DNA of 64,000 bases from Anseranas semipalmata (GCA_013399115.1 VXAA01004018.1:58879-122878); one strand, 5' to 3'; positions 44,794 through 59,114 are shown, counted from the first letter of the stretch. Notes: generated from the sequence alone by a model not told the origin. Program-made: numbers and translations.

Positions 44794-47313
44794 TCTTGCT
44801 TTTCCCCCAGAAAACCAACTGTTAGAAAAGTGACATTTTTGGAGAAAAAAAAAAATTGGAAATATACACCAAATCTACTCAAAATAAAGTTTAACAGAAA
44901 TGTGCCTCACCTTCCCCCACCATTTTCATGAAGATAGTAGCTGGTGTTTTCTATACCTTTTGAATGCAGAAAGTTCTGCATTTGTTTCCTCTCACCATTT
45001 TAGGCTCTCTTTTTACCACTATGTAAACAAACATACAGAGGACTCCATAATTAAGTAGAAAAATCAAAGAAAGAGCAGTTTCAAGAGGTATTATTGTTCT
45101 TTGTGAAGAATGTAAGACGAAGAAGCAGCCCTGACCCAACTTGCAGGGCTTAAGTCCCTTCACCGACAGGACTTCCTCACCCATCACCCGAGGCAGCACA
45201 TGGAGAAGAGATGAGCTGAATCATCCACTTTCCTTTGGCTATGGATGAAGCATAAGGCAATAACACACTTTATATGGATGTTTCAGAAAAATGTCTCAAA
45301 ATACCTGGGATTAAATCAGGTTTAATGTATTCTAGCTAAGATGATGGGTGTAGAATTTGTGCATCCTTGATGCCAGTCCTGTGCTTAGCTACATTTCCTC
45401 TTACAGATATTGTTTGGTATTCCTGATCAGCTCTGTTCAAGGGTAAAACTCTTCAAAGCAAAGAGAAAAAGTAGTATTTCTCTCCCTCTGTCTGACCTCT
45501 GTCCGTGTACATCCATCCATATAAAAGCTGCTTGTTTCCAGGGTGTCTTGGTCTTTTCTGAAAGAACCTTCTGACAACAATTTGGTATACTGAGATTTTA
45601 TACGGCTTTTTGCAGTCCTTTTGTACTAATTGATTCCCCAGTGCATTAGCATCATCAAAGCTAGAATAATCTTCTTTTCATTTTGGTACTGAGACCAATG
45701 TCCCTGTCAACATAGTTTATTGAACCCAGTAGAGTTCTACCACTTGTCTTTACATCCTCTGGGATGGCCTTTCTCTTAAGTGTGTCCTGAGAAAGGATCC
45801 CTCTTTAAAACTCCCTCTGGCCAAGCTGTGGGTTGGAATTGCTATCCTGTGGGGCATGGTCCAATGCCAAAATCCCTCCTGCTTCATCACAGTTGCCAGA
45901 TTTTCCAGCAGCTGGCACATCATCCTGCAGCTTTTGGAATCAGGCTGTGTCTTTTTATTGGGAAGAAGTTAGGATGGAGTCCTCTGCTAAAGGGAAGGAC
46001 TACTCGGAGATACTTTCACACGTAGGCTGTGTGGCCTGGACTCTTCTCACAGATGTAACACAACAGTTTTGTGGTAAAAAAAAACAAACTTGTTTTCTGA
46101 CAGAGCCAAACTTCTTCTTTGTATTTTTCAGGTGCCATTGTATTAATTCCTTCAAAACTTGGCAATAACAGCCTTTCTCTGTTTCCATTTCTTTTATTAT
46201 CTCTTTTATTCAGGCCAATTGAAATTTTATGACTCCTTTTTTTTCCAGAAGAAAATACAGGGATCAGGTTGGCAGTGAGAACAAAGCCCTGAGTCAGTCC
46301 ATATAGCCACCGGCCAGCACTGTGAGAACATGATACATGTTGAGATTTACAGCAAGCTGCCACGGCTCCAACATCTTCTGCTGTCTCCTTTTCCCCATGG
46401 AGTCTGCCTGTAAGGACTTTGCAGATTAACAGGAGTGTAGAAACTCTTAATAACTGTTCATTCAAAGTCAACTTTATTGTTCTCTATCTTGCCTATGTTC
46501 TTTGTTTTATATGAGAAAAATCAGGCTGAGAATTAATTCCCGTATAATTACCCAGCCATATAAAAGAGATTGCAGAGAAGAGGATTTGTAGATGGTCTTG
46601 CCCAAGATCATTTATTTCATGTCACAATAACTGGAGAAAAGCAGTCTTTCTGCTTGCTTATATATACTGCACAAAGAGCAGAGCCCCTCCTCTGCTGCTG
46701 AGTCTGCTTCTGCTGAAGCTGGTTGTAAATTGCTGCTGACTTCAGTGGCAGATGGGCATGATCTCTTCTTGATTGGGTTTCCACTGTTTTCTCTTCTCAT
46801 TGCTTATATAATGATCTGTCCCTGCAAACTTTCTGCAAATCAGTTGCTTCCACTGACTTCAAGGATATATTTGAGTGGATGAAGATTATTTGCTGATATG
46901 TAGCTTGTAAGATTAGTGCCAAAGATAAATAACTAGATGCACAAATCTTGCCCAAGAGCACTGAAACAGAGCGTAGCTTACTCATCTGCTTCTGTCACGT
47001 GCAGTGAACCTGACTCGTAGCCCTGCTCTGGCTTCAGTGTTGCGCTAAATCCTTTGCAGCACACCACTTCCCGAAAGAGCCTGGAACCCCCACATCTGCA
47101 GAGAAAACCAAACAAACAGAATGGAGAATTTGATTGTTGAGTTCCCACACACAGCTCTGCATTTAAAATTAATATAAACAAATAGATCTGACAAGTGGGC
47201 TCCTTACAAAAGAAACTAGCAAAGTAAACCAGAGAAAAATCAGTTTGCATTTCCAATATTTTAATTCTATATGCTTCCATTAAACAAAGTATTTAAGTAG
47301 ATCTTATATTTCA

Positions 47314-47442
47314 GTGAAGTTGAAGGGACTTAAGTACATGCTTAAAATTCTGTAAGTGCTTGAAAGTATTGCCAAACAAGAAAGCAAGTCCTCAAAGTGC
47401 TTGGGCTGAGTGTATGCTTAAGTGTTTTGCTGAATCAGATCC
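47314..47442. repeat. Ancient TTAAGCA-type repeat, both ends recognisable
   Basis: GGGACTTAAGTACATGCTTA opens the stretch, followed by AAGTGCTTGAAAGTATTGCC. It closes with CAAAGTGCTTGGGCTGAGTG, ATGCTTAAGTGTTTTGC and TGAATCAGATCC. This follows the 'gggacttaagcacatgctta ... cttaagtgctttgctgaatcagggcc' layout of the ancient amniote repeat group and is its longest copy outside NUAK1. Confidence 0.55.
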
Positions 47443-50400
47443 ATGGTATCACAGAGCCTTGAAGAGAGCTTGGAGGCTTCAGCCTTGATGAGGGATAAAG
47501 CCAAAGAGTATAACAGAAAACTCTCATTTTCCAGAGTCTAGTGCATAATTAGATTAAAAATGCAATCCCATTTTGGGATTATGAACTGATTTTCTTTTTC
47601 TTACCTCATTAAAAAGAGAAAGAGCCCTCCTTTGCAGACATACACAATATCTACCAGGTAGTTTTCCTTGTACTTGCACTTTCCCAGTATGTGGCATTTC
47701 AAAACTAAATAAATATCAGTGACACTGCAGTTCAGTACTCAGTAACAAAAAGTATCCATCTCAGGAGGGAAAATCCTTCCCCCATCTTCATCCAGATAGC
47801 ATTAAATTCCTTCCCAAGTTTCCCTTGGGCAGCTACATGAATTGTAATGATATTGCAAGCACAGCATGACATGGACCACAACAATTACATCTAAGCTGAG
47901 CTAACCATACATTTCAGCAAACAATTCTTCTCGATTATATACCTTATGGCATATATGCATATTTAATATACATTTTACATATTTAGAATATGTTTCCCCT
48001 ACCTCTGATCAGTGTTAGCCACATCCATTGCCTGCAGAAATGCACGAAGCAGAGCAGATCTAATAGCTCCTTTCCACTGCTTCATGTCTCCATCCCCCTT
48101 AAAATTATATCCTATTATTTGGCCCCAGACTAATCATGCCCTCTAGCAATACTGAATTTCAAGGAGGTGATTACCACTTTGAAACTGATGGAAAGAGCCA
48201 TAAAGAAGACTAAAGACATAAGAAATGCCTGTTACCTTCTTGATGACTTTGTCTGTATCTGATATCTGATTCCTTTTAATTGTTCCTTTGAATTTAAAGT
48301 TTGAATTTATTTAGTCATCACAGCATAGGTCCTGACACTGTAGTTTGCTGAGCAAAATTTCCTTGATTTTAACAAAGACATTGTACCTCTCAGGAGAGCT
48401 AGACTCTCTCCTGTGTTTATCTACACTAATGTTATGCTTGACGCATGCTATTTGCTGGTGTTGTGCAACTGCCCTGCTCCTGGTTCCAGGGCCCTCAAGT
48501 CAGGCACTTGTCATCCATCATTATTTGGGCTCAGATATCCCCAAAAGTAGGTGACCTGCCAAGAGCTAAGGTTGGGTGCCTCCAGCCCCTGCTGACTCCT
48601 TACAGAGACATTGGGTGTCTCTGTGCTGCACTCCTCGGGTAGCTGTGTTTCCCTTACTGGGATCTCTCAGCGGTATAATCCCCATCTTCCTCCCTCCCAT
48701 GAGCACTGGGATGAGAGCTTCCTGCACAGCAGTGCATGCGCTGGGACATCCTGATGCGCCCTGATGCCCGGAGCTGGGATCACACTGTGCAGAAATAGGC
48801 CAGTGTTAGCTGGATGGTGCTCTGGCAAAAATGAAACCAACTTTAAATTTGTGAAAGCAGTTTTATTTGCCAAGATGTTGTTGGCCTCCTTTGCCTTTCA
48901 TACAACCAATATATCTGACTTTAAAGGGGCTTAGCAGCAGGGCTTAAAGTCCAGCTGAAAGGTGCATGCAGTAATGATGGTAGAAGTTATGAAGACACAT
49001 GGGGGCTTAATTCCCTGGGGTGCCTTCCTCCCTACTGCAGCTCCATGAAGACATCAGGGCACCTCCATGCGACGCTGCCCAGCATCAGGGTGAGGGCCAC
49101 CCCTCCATGCTGAAGACATGCCAAGGGCCCTCCCTGGGGGCCGTGAGCAGCTGCTCTGCCCCGAAGTCTGGAGCCAGCACCAAGGCACCAGCTCCAGCAC
49201 CCTTTCCTCACTCCCTGCATTGTTTTGTAGGCCCTTGTGTCTTTCTTCTGAAGGCTTCAGCTCCATGGTGCAATAGCCAAACGCAGGGAAGGCCATAAGG
49301 TGCAGTTTTCTGCTGGCAGCAAATTACCATGCAGATGGGCCTTAAAGGAGGTGTGGAGGCAGGCACAGCACAACACTCACATGCTACTTGCTGCTACTCC
49401 AAAGGGGACAAAACCCAGGTATTGACTTTTCCCAGATACATGTTTAAAGTCATGATATGACTCCAATTACTTTTTAAAAACTACCCTTCCTTCCCTATCA
49501 TATCTCAATACATAGTATCCTGCCACATCAGCTTTAAAATCTACTGAAAACAGGAGCAATTGGGATCTAGACCTCCTGTGAGTGATAGAGACCTCAGTAA
49601 TGAGGAAATTAGCAGCTGGAAGATAAAGATGCCAGGGAAAAATGAAGCAAACAGACCTTTCAAAGCACTTGGGAAAATATCGTTGAGAATGCTCAATTAA
49701 ATATGAATACTGTTTAAAATGCATGGGCGGAGGCAACAACAGGCAAGGAACAGCTGTGCTTGTTGAATCCCATCCCTTTGTTTGAGGAACAGAACAAATC
49801 CCCACAGATGTGGGATCTTTTTATGAGCTTGCCCCCCGCCCCACATATAGTTATCTTTATTTATAGCATCTCTAACAGCATTTCAGGTTGTAACCTTGAT
49901 TTATAATAACGCTGGCACACGATTTTGTTTGCATAGAAGTTAGCTAGGTGAATTGCATAGCTGAGCTGTAATGCTGCTGTGAAGAATAGCAGATGTTTAG
50001 CTGTTTTCATTTCCACTCCTCAGTGGACAATCAACAATGTCTGATAACTTTTCTTGCTTGCTATGAGGTGGCCCAGAAATCTAAGTGGGGGGTCTGGCCA
50101 GAGCACTGTACGCTCCTGAATCAGCAGAATACCTCCGTCAGCGTTTACATTGCTTAATGACAGTGGATAGCTCAGTAAGTTGGGCATTGTTTAGAGTTTT
50201 TTATGTGCTTCTGATTGCCCTAGGTCTGTTTGCCTAACTTTTTAGAGTTGTTTTGCATATGCTATATAGTCCTCTTCTCCTCTTCTGGGACTTCCCACAG
50301 GACCTCAGGCACCTTTCTTTTCTCTTCTTGAGGAACTGAAAGCACACAATACAGATGGCCAAGAAACATTTTTTCGCCCAGTGAATTTTTTTCACTAGAA

Positions 50401-50919
50401 TGGAAACATCTTTATTATAATTGAATTTCACATAAACTCTTAATGAGAAACCTCCCAGTTTTCATAGGAAAACAAACAAACAAGCAAAACCATCAACTCA
50501 CCCTGTTCTCAGCAAGTCTCCCCAACTCTTACACTAGACAGGCTGCAGAAGTTTTGTTGCGTAATGCCACAGAAATGTAAGAAACACAACAAATCACTCT
50601 TACTCATCCCTAGGTCAATCTATCTTCCCAATCTGAACCACCTGATTTAAACTGATATCCTTTCACCGGCTGCAGGGGAGCTTCTGTCTGGGGCAGTCTT
50701 GGACTGCATTATGCAGAGTCTGTGTCACCCTAACTGTGGCACTATTTGTCACCACTACACTTCAGCTTGTTTGCACTCATTAATCTTAATTATCTAGATG
50801 CATCAGAGCCACACATTGAGTTGTAAGCCAGTTGATTCAATCCAATATCAAAGCTGAATCATGTTGAACCAGTGTAGGCTGATGTAAAATTGCTCAAGAA
50901 GTGTGGCTACTTAAAAGGG

Positions 50920-50990
50920 TGTTAACTTCACCAATTTCAAGGGAGTTACTCTTGTTTTGTGCCACTATAAACAAGAGCAGAGCTAAGCCA
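50920..50990. repeat. Ancient amniote repeat fragment
   Basis: TTAACTTCACCAATTTCAAG and GGAGTTACTCTTGTTTTGTG, then CCACTATAAACAAGAGCAGAG, fit the order 'gacttcaatggagttactcttgatttacaccagtgtaaatgagagcagaatc' that I recall for old interspersed repeats. The copy is degenerate. Confidence 0.45.
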
Positions 50991-53900
50991 TGAGTCATCG
51001 GCTGTCTCTTTTTTGCAGCTTCTATTTTCAGTGCAGATCTGCTGGCGTTGCTGCTGGCTGAGCTTGCAGAGATGCTTTTTGGAGCTTCTTACTAGTTAAA
51101 AAGGGGTAGACTTTGATCTCAGTGGGAGAGCAGAGAGAATCAGGATGTTATGATCAGGGAAAGGCCGAAACCCAATGCTCAGATAGTATTTTTAGCAATA
51201 TTAAAACATACAGGTGCCCCAAAGCCTAGGTCTTCTCTCAGCTGGCAAGGGACATTTGAAAGCAGTCATTCTGTGGCTACACTGGGTTCCCAAAAGTGCT
51301 TGTCCTGAGCAATTGAGAAACAGGGTCCCTAGAAAACAGTTTATGGTATTACATGGACCTGGACAAAGTGCCCAAACTCCTTAAGTATCTTTGCATTGCC
51401 ATATAATCAGGAGGTATTTTTAATAGAGAGAGCTATTTTAAAACTCGCTCCTCTGACACGTGCATGCAGCGGACAGTAAGACAGGCAGGATGTACCCATT
51501 TCCTAAGACGGGCAATTAGCAATCCATCGACTGAGAAACATCTGAAAATGGGTGGTTTTCCTCAAAAGGAGAATGGCTAAAGAAAGCATGTGGCTTTCAG
51601 AGGAGGAATACTTTATTATTATTAAAGAATCCAGTCCACAAAATGTTTTTAGTCTGACATTCAACATTTGAACTATCACATGTGGTCCAGCATTGTAGCT
51701 ATTAAAATCATTTGTTCGCACCCACCAGTCAGCAAGTAATTCTGTGGTTAAGGTGCTGTGTTCATATCTTCCTTTTTCCACCCAAGTTGCCCATTAGCTG
51801 TTTGGTCTTTGCTTTCAGAAACCATGCATTGTTTTCACCAGGCCTGAAAGCAAGATGTGGTAGGAGCCATTATGAATGGGCAGATTCTGTTTGCAGATTT
51901 AGGGATGGATACCACGCCCAAGGAGAACCAAGGAGAGTTGCATCTTCCAATGCATGCATTGCTGTTGGGTACAGTTTGTCCTGAAGATTGCCATGCTGGC
52001 AAAGATCTGCAAAAGAACAGGATGAAATTCTGAAATAGGCAGCTGGCACAGGATCTGTGCTTTACCACGGTCTCCCTATGAGCCTTACTTTGACAATGCA
52101 GTAACGTACAGCCATTCTGTTGGTCTTCTGAAAATAAGTGAATTCCAGTCTTATAACTTAACTGGTGTCACATTATTATGAATCACCACCAAAATATTTT
52201 TAGTGCTCTTTGGAATAAATAGAAAACTCAAGCAAAAGCAGAAGAGCTAAGTAGGAATTTAGTACTTGTGTTAGGAGCCATAACATTACTCTAGTTAAAG
52301 CCCTATAAGCCTTGATATAGAGTATGCTGAATAAAGCTGCCTCTTTGTTTCTTTCAGACCACCTTCTCTTTAATTTGCACTCATGCCAGCTTGGGCTGAT
52401 TTGTGTTTCTCTGCTGCAGCCCAGCAATCAAACAAAGTAACATAACATGCTGGCAAAACTAAAGAGAGCTTGTGGACTGCAAGCTTTGCTCTGGTGTGTG
52501 TGCATGCATGTGTAGCCATGCCTGGGTCAGAAGAATTTGGAAGAAATCCTCCTCCTGCTGGGATGGATTCTGTTGCTGTTGTACTCAAGCATATCCCGTG
52601 CAATGCTGTTCACTTTGGTGGAGTTACTCCGTCTGCATAACAGGGATCCTTAAAACAGAACTTTGACTATTGAAGTCAATGGGACCTTTGCCACAACCAT
52701 TGGCTTCATGAAGAGCAGGGATATTGTTGGCTTAAAATTACAATCAGCTTTCAATTATTATTTCTTGGGAGGGAAGGACTAAGAGAGGAAAATGGAGGGA
52801 GAGAAACAGCTATTAAAGCCAAGAGAAGGAGTTTGAAAGTAGCATCATTATGCTTTCTCAGAACAACAGGAACACAACACATCCCCAGAATAATGTAGAC
52901 TGAAGTCAAACTGCAAGACATGTATATTTTCCCTTAGATAAAATACCGTAGTGCAAAATGCTAATGATTTTTAAATGATGCTCCATTTTGCAGGGAACAA
53001 TTTTCCAAGCAGCTTTTGCCTCCAAAGCAATTGCTGAACATTTAATCACATAGTAAGTATTGAATACTGGCAGAAAGTATATGTGGTAAGGACCATATAA
53101 TCACAAAGTAAATTCATGATTATTTTTGCCTTAAAAACCAGCACACGTGTTAAATGATATTTTTGGTTCTGCTGCATGTAATTACTAAGCATCATACACT
53201 TCAGGAGCACATAATTACTGTGTCTACTCCTTGCTTTAGGAGTATACAATTACTCCCTCAGGTCCAGATTCTCCCTTTGGATGCTATGATTGTCCTGTCT
53301 GAAGGGCCAAGTGTGAGCCCAAATATAGGATCCTTAGTGATCAGGACTTCAGGGACTTTCACATAAATAGCCAAGTCATCATCTTCCCCTGTTCTGGCTT
53401 CCTCAAGAAAGATTTGGGTGAGGCCAAGACCTAAAGCAAATGTCACAAAGGAACTAAAAGTTGTCTTAGCTGCTTTAGCTTTATCACAAAGACAAAGATG
53501 CTTCATCTTCTTGTGTCTTCCTCTTGCCATTGCTTTACTGCACTGGGCTGTAGTGTGTCCACCTTCAAAAGAAACTTGAAAATTTCAAAATGGGTGCAGG
53601 AAAAAAGAATGACAGAGTGGCTGGAAAACCTGCCTGACAGGCAGACGCTTAAGGCATTCAACTTCAGTCCATCAACAGAAAGTTCAAAGACGTGACTGGA
53701 GAAAACACTAGATATAAAGTCAACAAAAGGCACAACCAAATGTGTGCCTGGACATTAATGTCAGGCAAGTTCAACAAAAAAATTAAGGGTAGCAGCTTTA
53801 AGGTAATTAACCACTGAAGGAAACTGCCCTGGAAACTATGAAATCTTCACTTCTGAATGTTCCCCAATCAAACACTGGATGTCTTCGTGGACGGAAAACA

Positions 53901-55802
53901 AGTAGATATTATGGGGCTTAGGAGAAACTGTGCATTCGTCTGTGGCCTTCAATATACAGGAGGTCACACTGGTGCTAGTGTGAAAGACCTTGAAACTCTG
54001 GCCTGATGGGAGAATTCAGGAATCAGAAAAATTCAGAAAATCAGAAAAATCTTAGGTAAGAGACTCGATGCTAAACCCAGCCCTGAAGGCTGGTCTGCTT
54101 GGAGAGTGACCCCATGACCATTGGTGCTGCTGCATGGGGCTGTATGGGGTGCAGATGGGAGCAAAGCTAAACATGTGTTGGCTCTTTGGGCAAGTGTTTG
54201 GGGTGTGCTGGGATGGGCACTGGGCAGGAGCAGCCTCTGCACCTCTAAGTGCTTAGCAGGAACACTTAGAAGGATGGTTCCTGCCTGGGGAGTACAACAT
54301 GGAGGGCTTGGAGAAGTGGCAAGAAAAGAGGAGAAAATGTGGAAACCTTTTGGGAAAGACCCCACACTGAAATATAGTGCATAAGAGCATTTCTCACCTC
54401 ACTGCAAATTGAATGACTGCATCTGCCTGAGGTTTAATTTCTCAGACACTCCCTCGAGGCAGAAAACTCCCCATTCCCTGGTAGGAGAATGGTAAAACCA
54501 CCAGGTTCATCCAGGTGCTGGGATCCTAGAGGGACAAGAGAGTGGGGCGATTTCTGGGCTAAGCGGCTGTGTGAGTCCCTGGGGAACGCTGCCTGGTGCT
54601 GTGGATGTGATGGTCAGGGTCAGTGTTGAACACAATGCAGGGCAGAGAGAAAAACAGAGCTTTAACCAGACGGGGTATCTGCATCCCACCAAATTTCCAG
54701 CAAATGCACAGAACAATTAACCAGAGTAAAATATTTTGCCAGAAAGCTGCCAGTTCTATAAAGTTCTTTTCTATTGACTGCAAGCCTCTAAAGACCTGAC
54801 AAATCTTTTTGGTGAGGAAGCAGAATCCTTTTAGCTGTGAGAGACAGTTAGTTGGTTTCCATCTGATAACTTTGAGCCCTGGGAGTGAATGGTGTGTGTG
54901 GGTTTTGTTTTTTTTAATCTATGTTCCTGAAGCCTCTCTTCAAAAAGGATACACAGCAGGGAAGGAAAATATTCTTTTTTTCCTTTTGTGTTCCCCCTTT
55001 GACACATTTTTCTCCCTACGGTAGCTGGCAAGTGGTCACTTGTGTCTGAGGAAAGGAAAAATATCACTTGAGCATATGAATGTAACCACAGGACTATAAA
55101 ACCAAGTTGTTAATGCTCTGCTCTCCCTTTCTGTGATTCACCATCACTGGTACATCTGAGGCATGTCCTGGCACCCTCTTCAACGTTGTCTCACCAAGCA
55201 CTCCATGCCTGAGTTTCAGAAACCTTTCTTAGTCAGCGCTGTGCTGTGCTGTTTCGTTAGCGCTAGATAAGGGCTCTGGGTCACTGCAATTCAATGTGTG
55301 CCTGGCTTGCTTAATCCGAAGCCCATTGTATGAGGGAACAATTACCTTGATTTTCTCTGTCTTCACATTTGTACTTTGCAGTCTAGGGATCTTCAAGCAA
55401 ATGCTAATTAGGACAGATCTCAATTTAAACCATACCATAAGATTTTGCGAGAAAGGTCAATTTTTGCTAGTAGACTCTCACCTGTGCTTTCCAAGTCCTG
55501 CCAGTTCATATTTTAAAAGCCTCCCCATATCACAAACATTAATTATTTTGCCATCAATTGCCAGTGGAAAGCAATGGAGAGCTATTTTAGTGTGAAGCAT
55601 TTTTCCATGCCTTTAAGTAGGTGATTTAACAAACCTCAGGCTAATGTCAAAGGTCCTGATGGCTTCCACACTCACAGGCTACTGCACTTTGCACTGCCCG
55701 TTGTCTGTTCTGCCCCAGCTGCAGGGATTTTATTCAGGATAATGCCAGCAAGTATTTCCTTTGATGTTAGATAGCATCGAGTGAGTAAGTAAAAAAGAAA
55801 AG

Positions 55803-55818
55803 AAAAAAAAAAAAAAAA
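55803..55818. repeat. Poly-A run (A16)
   Basis: Sixteen A residues follow an AAAAAGAAAAGA tract. No retroelement body is evident. Confidence 0.9.
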
Positions 55819-56075
55819 GCCAGCACTGAAACTAGAGTCCAATCTTTCTGAAAAATTCAAGATAATAGATGGTCTGTTTTCACAGCCAGCCTATAAGAGC
55901 CTATTAATACCAGATTGGTTAGTTCCTAATGTTGTCTAGTACTCCAACACCAACATACATTTATAATTGCAAAACGCTGCAAATCTAGGATGTGGCTTCC
56001 ACTCTGTGCCTGGGCAGGTCTGTGGTAATTCTGCTTGTCAGAGGCTTGTCTTAAGCCTGATGTGATGATCAAACC

Positions 56076-56096
56076 AAAAAAAAAAAAAAAAAAAAA
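56076..56096. repeat. Poly-A run (A21)
   Basis: Twenty-one A residues form the longest homopolymer in the window. It is flanked by unique sequence. Confidence 0.9.
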
Positions 56097-57874
56097 GTCT
56101 ACAGTCTTTATTTGTGAAGAAATAAAAACAGCAGTGACACAGGGAATATCCGGAGGCAGTGTGACTTGGGGGATTAATAATGGTGACAAACAGGCCTTGT
56201 CAATTTACAGCTCCTCACCTTTGGTCGCACATTGCAGCCACTTTGTGTTTCCTTTGCCCAGATGTAAATAAGCGAAGGAGAGGCTGGGCACTGGCAAGTT
56301 AAGCCCTACATGAGTATTTGAGATGCCATGGTTAGCAACAGCAGGCCGTTGCCTGAGGGACATGGTGTGATGCCCCTCCACATATCTGGGAGCATTAGGA
56401 GGTGAAGGGTGCAGAGGAAACTGCTGGAGAAGGGTGACTGGAAGGGAGTCAAGGCTCATAGGGTGTGGAGATGCAAAGGAAAAGAGTTAAGAAAGACAGT
56501 GGTTGTTCAGGAGTGCTTTGAGATGGACAGGGGGGCTGGCTTGGCAGAGCAGAGGGAGCAGGAGCCGGGATCGCGCAACCAGGTCTGCAGGGCCCAGGGA
56601 GCAGAGGAGAGCATCCGCCTGAAGTGCAGCCCCTGCAGCACTTCTTGCCAACTCTTGTTCTTTTTTACTTCCTCTTCTCAAAATAGTTACTTGTTAGAAC
56701 AAGCTTCTTGCCAGGATGTCACAGCCGAGACATTTGCTCCAGCTCCTGGCTGTGATTCCTGTAGCACAAGTATGCTGGGTAAATCACGCCCCCCAAGTGG
56801 CAGAAAACACAATCCTGGCTGCACTGATAATAACACATCTTGACTCACTTCCTCCTCAGAAACTCTTCAGTATGTCCCATTATGCAATTCTCCATCCTCC
56901 TGGTATCAAGAGGGAATTAATATCCATTCTGTCCCTCAGCAGCAAGCTTCTAGGGGATGCTTTTCCCAGCACAGCTCCTTCAGTCATGGTCATTTTATAG
57001 CAGTGAAGCTATTCTTGGCCCTGTGATCCAGATCTCTCATTGCTACTCAGTTTACAGAAGATACGAGTCTCTGGCATTTTATCCAGAACACCTCAAATCC
57101 TTAGCTCAGACTCCAGCAGATCAGCTTTTCAGGTGTGTTGCTGTCTCCAGGAATTATCCCAACCATCTGTCATCAAAGCAGCACCTGACATTGAAAAGTT
57201 GTAGGTCCTACTTCAGTGAATAACATGCATTTCTCTGGTGACTGCTGGGAGGTAAGGAGGAGAAAGAGATGGACAATTGCTTGGATGCAAAGTATGCATG
57301 AAGAACATTTTTATCAGCCCAGAACTGAATCAGGATCCCAGAGTGGAGTCTTTCTGGGTTTTACTTCTGTCAATAAGCTCTTTAGACTTCTGAGCTGCAG
57401 CAATAGTTCTTTCTCTGCTAACAACATCAAGGCAGCATGGCAACTATTCAGGCAAAACTGTCCTGCATGCACACATACAGACACATGTCCTTTTGGTGAC
57501 TGCTTGTTGTAAGAAAAATACTCAATAGATCGAGGACAGGTGTGCCACAGTAAGAACATCTTCTTAGGTCATTGGTGTGAATGAAGCTCTGCTAAAGAAC
57601 CGAAAAGGATGAAAGAAATTTCCATGAATTCAGGTGCTGTCTCAGCAGCCTCAGTCTGTAACAGCACTGTTTCTCTGCTTAAAACTCATGTACATGCTTA
57701 TGAACAGCATTGTATCCATGGAAAACCTGAGAAGCCACAGGATATTTTTCAGCCAAATCACCCTCATTGTAGCAGCAACTTCCCACTGAGCACAGCAACG
57801 TGGATCACTGATCCCAAGCATAAGGAGATGCAGCAAGAACTCAGCAATGTATGATGAAGATGAATGCTGAATGT

Positions 57875-57917
57875 TCACCTTTACATTCAATGCATTGAAT
57901 TGTAAAATTTCTGGTGA
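57875..57917. repeat. Quasi-palindrome (43-nt imperfect hairpin)
   Basis: The centre is the perfect 16-bp palindrome ATTCAATGCATTGAAT. It extends to TTACA/TGTAA with a one-base bulge, and TCACC (57875-57879) and GGTGA (57913-57917) pair at the base. No small-RNA precursor signature beyond the fold is apparent. Confidence 0.6.
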
Positions 57918-59114
57918 TACCTTGGTGGAGTTTTAGCAGAACAGAAATGTCTTTAATATGGGCAGAACACAGAGTCCTTTTGAAAAAAACAATTTTTATT
58001 GCCACACAGAATTATGCCACAGATCCTGCTACTCACAGAGATCTAGGATTCTTACTATTAATTCCCAGCAAAACACCTAGCTACTTCTGAAAACTTGGGC
58101 TTCTGTGTTTTATTAGTGCCCCCATCACAGACAAACCTATGTTGCTCCAGGCCCTATTCACACAGAAACTGTAATCCTCCAGGATTTTTAATTCAAATAA
58201 GCACATCAGAGACCTTAATTTGGAGCATCCAAGAGTTTCTTTGGGGTTTTTATTCCAGGTCCCAATCAATAAGATAAAGGGCTGGGATCTAAAGTATTTT
58301 CTTCTGTAGGCAGGTGTTTCTTCTACAATAAGAACAGAGGCAGTGAAAACACCTCTGGCTGCCTCTGGGCTTCTGTATCCCCTCTCAGACCACATCAGTT
58401 CTGCTGTGTGATGCCTTCACAGCAGCAAATTACAGGAATAGGCCAGGCTGGAGGCAGCTTAACATTTTCTTGCTGAGAACCCAAATTTCGGCCTACTATT
58501 CCTTCCTTGTTCCTCCTGAACTCTCTCTGCTCTTCTTGTGAGAGCCAAGAGATACAAATGGGATACAAAAAGAGCAGAGGTGACTACTCACAATATCTGG
58601 TTTCCATCAGAGACATTTGTCCCCTAGATGAGACCCATGGGAGGGGCTGTGGCAGCAGGAAGGCTGGGGCTCAGCTTGGTCACTTGGCCATACAAACAAC
58701 AACTGAGGGATGAATGGGATGCAAGAAATACTATGAGCTTTATTTACAAACAGGGAGCCAAGGTGAAGACAGGCTGAACAATTTGCCTCCTCATCCCACA
58801 GGAATCTGCAGCAAACCCAGAAACCAGCAACAGCGTGCTCAGCGAGCAGCAGCCTGCACCTCCCAAATTTGGAGGCATCCATAGCCTGGCTGATGTGGTG
58901 ATGGGCAGCCCACGTGCATGTGAGCTCAGTCTCCTTGGAAGGACAAAAAGGCAGGCAAACACACAATATGGTCTGCTTGCCTGGACCTGCCTGGTGTTAC
59001 ACATTCAGCTCACGTACAAAACACTGCCTTCATTCTCCTGCAAAGGTAAAACAACCATAGTTGGTTGTTGTCTTTGGAGAAGCTGTTTATGTGCCCGTCC
59101 CCATGACAGGAAGA

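Larger units (their letters stand above)
43956..59114. other. Intergenic DNA, no gene found
   Basis: These 15 kb of unique-looking DNA contain no recognisable protein-coding exon or RNA gene. The separately listed contents are a TTTTG microsatellite, ancient repeats (47314, 50920), poly-A runs (55803, 56076) and a quasi-palindrome (57875). Stretches at 49840-50180 and 56100-56280 have the repeat-free, motif-dense texture of conserved noncoding DNA. The open frames, the longest about 150 codons at 46016-46471 on the minus strand, lack any domain. Confidence 0.6.
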
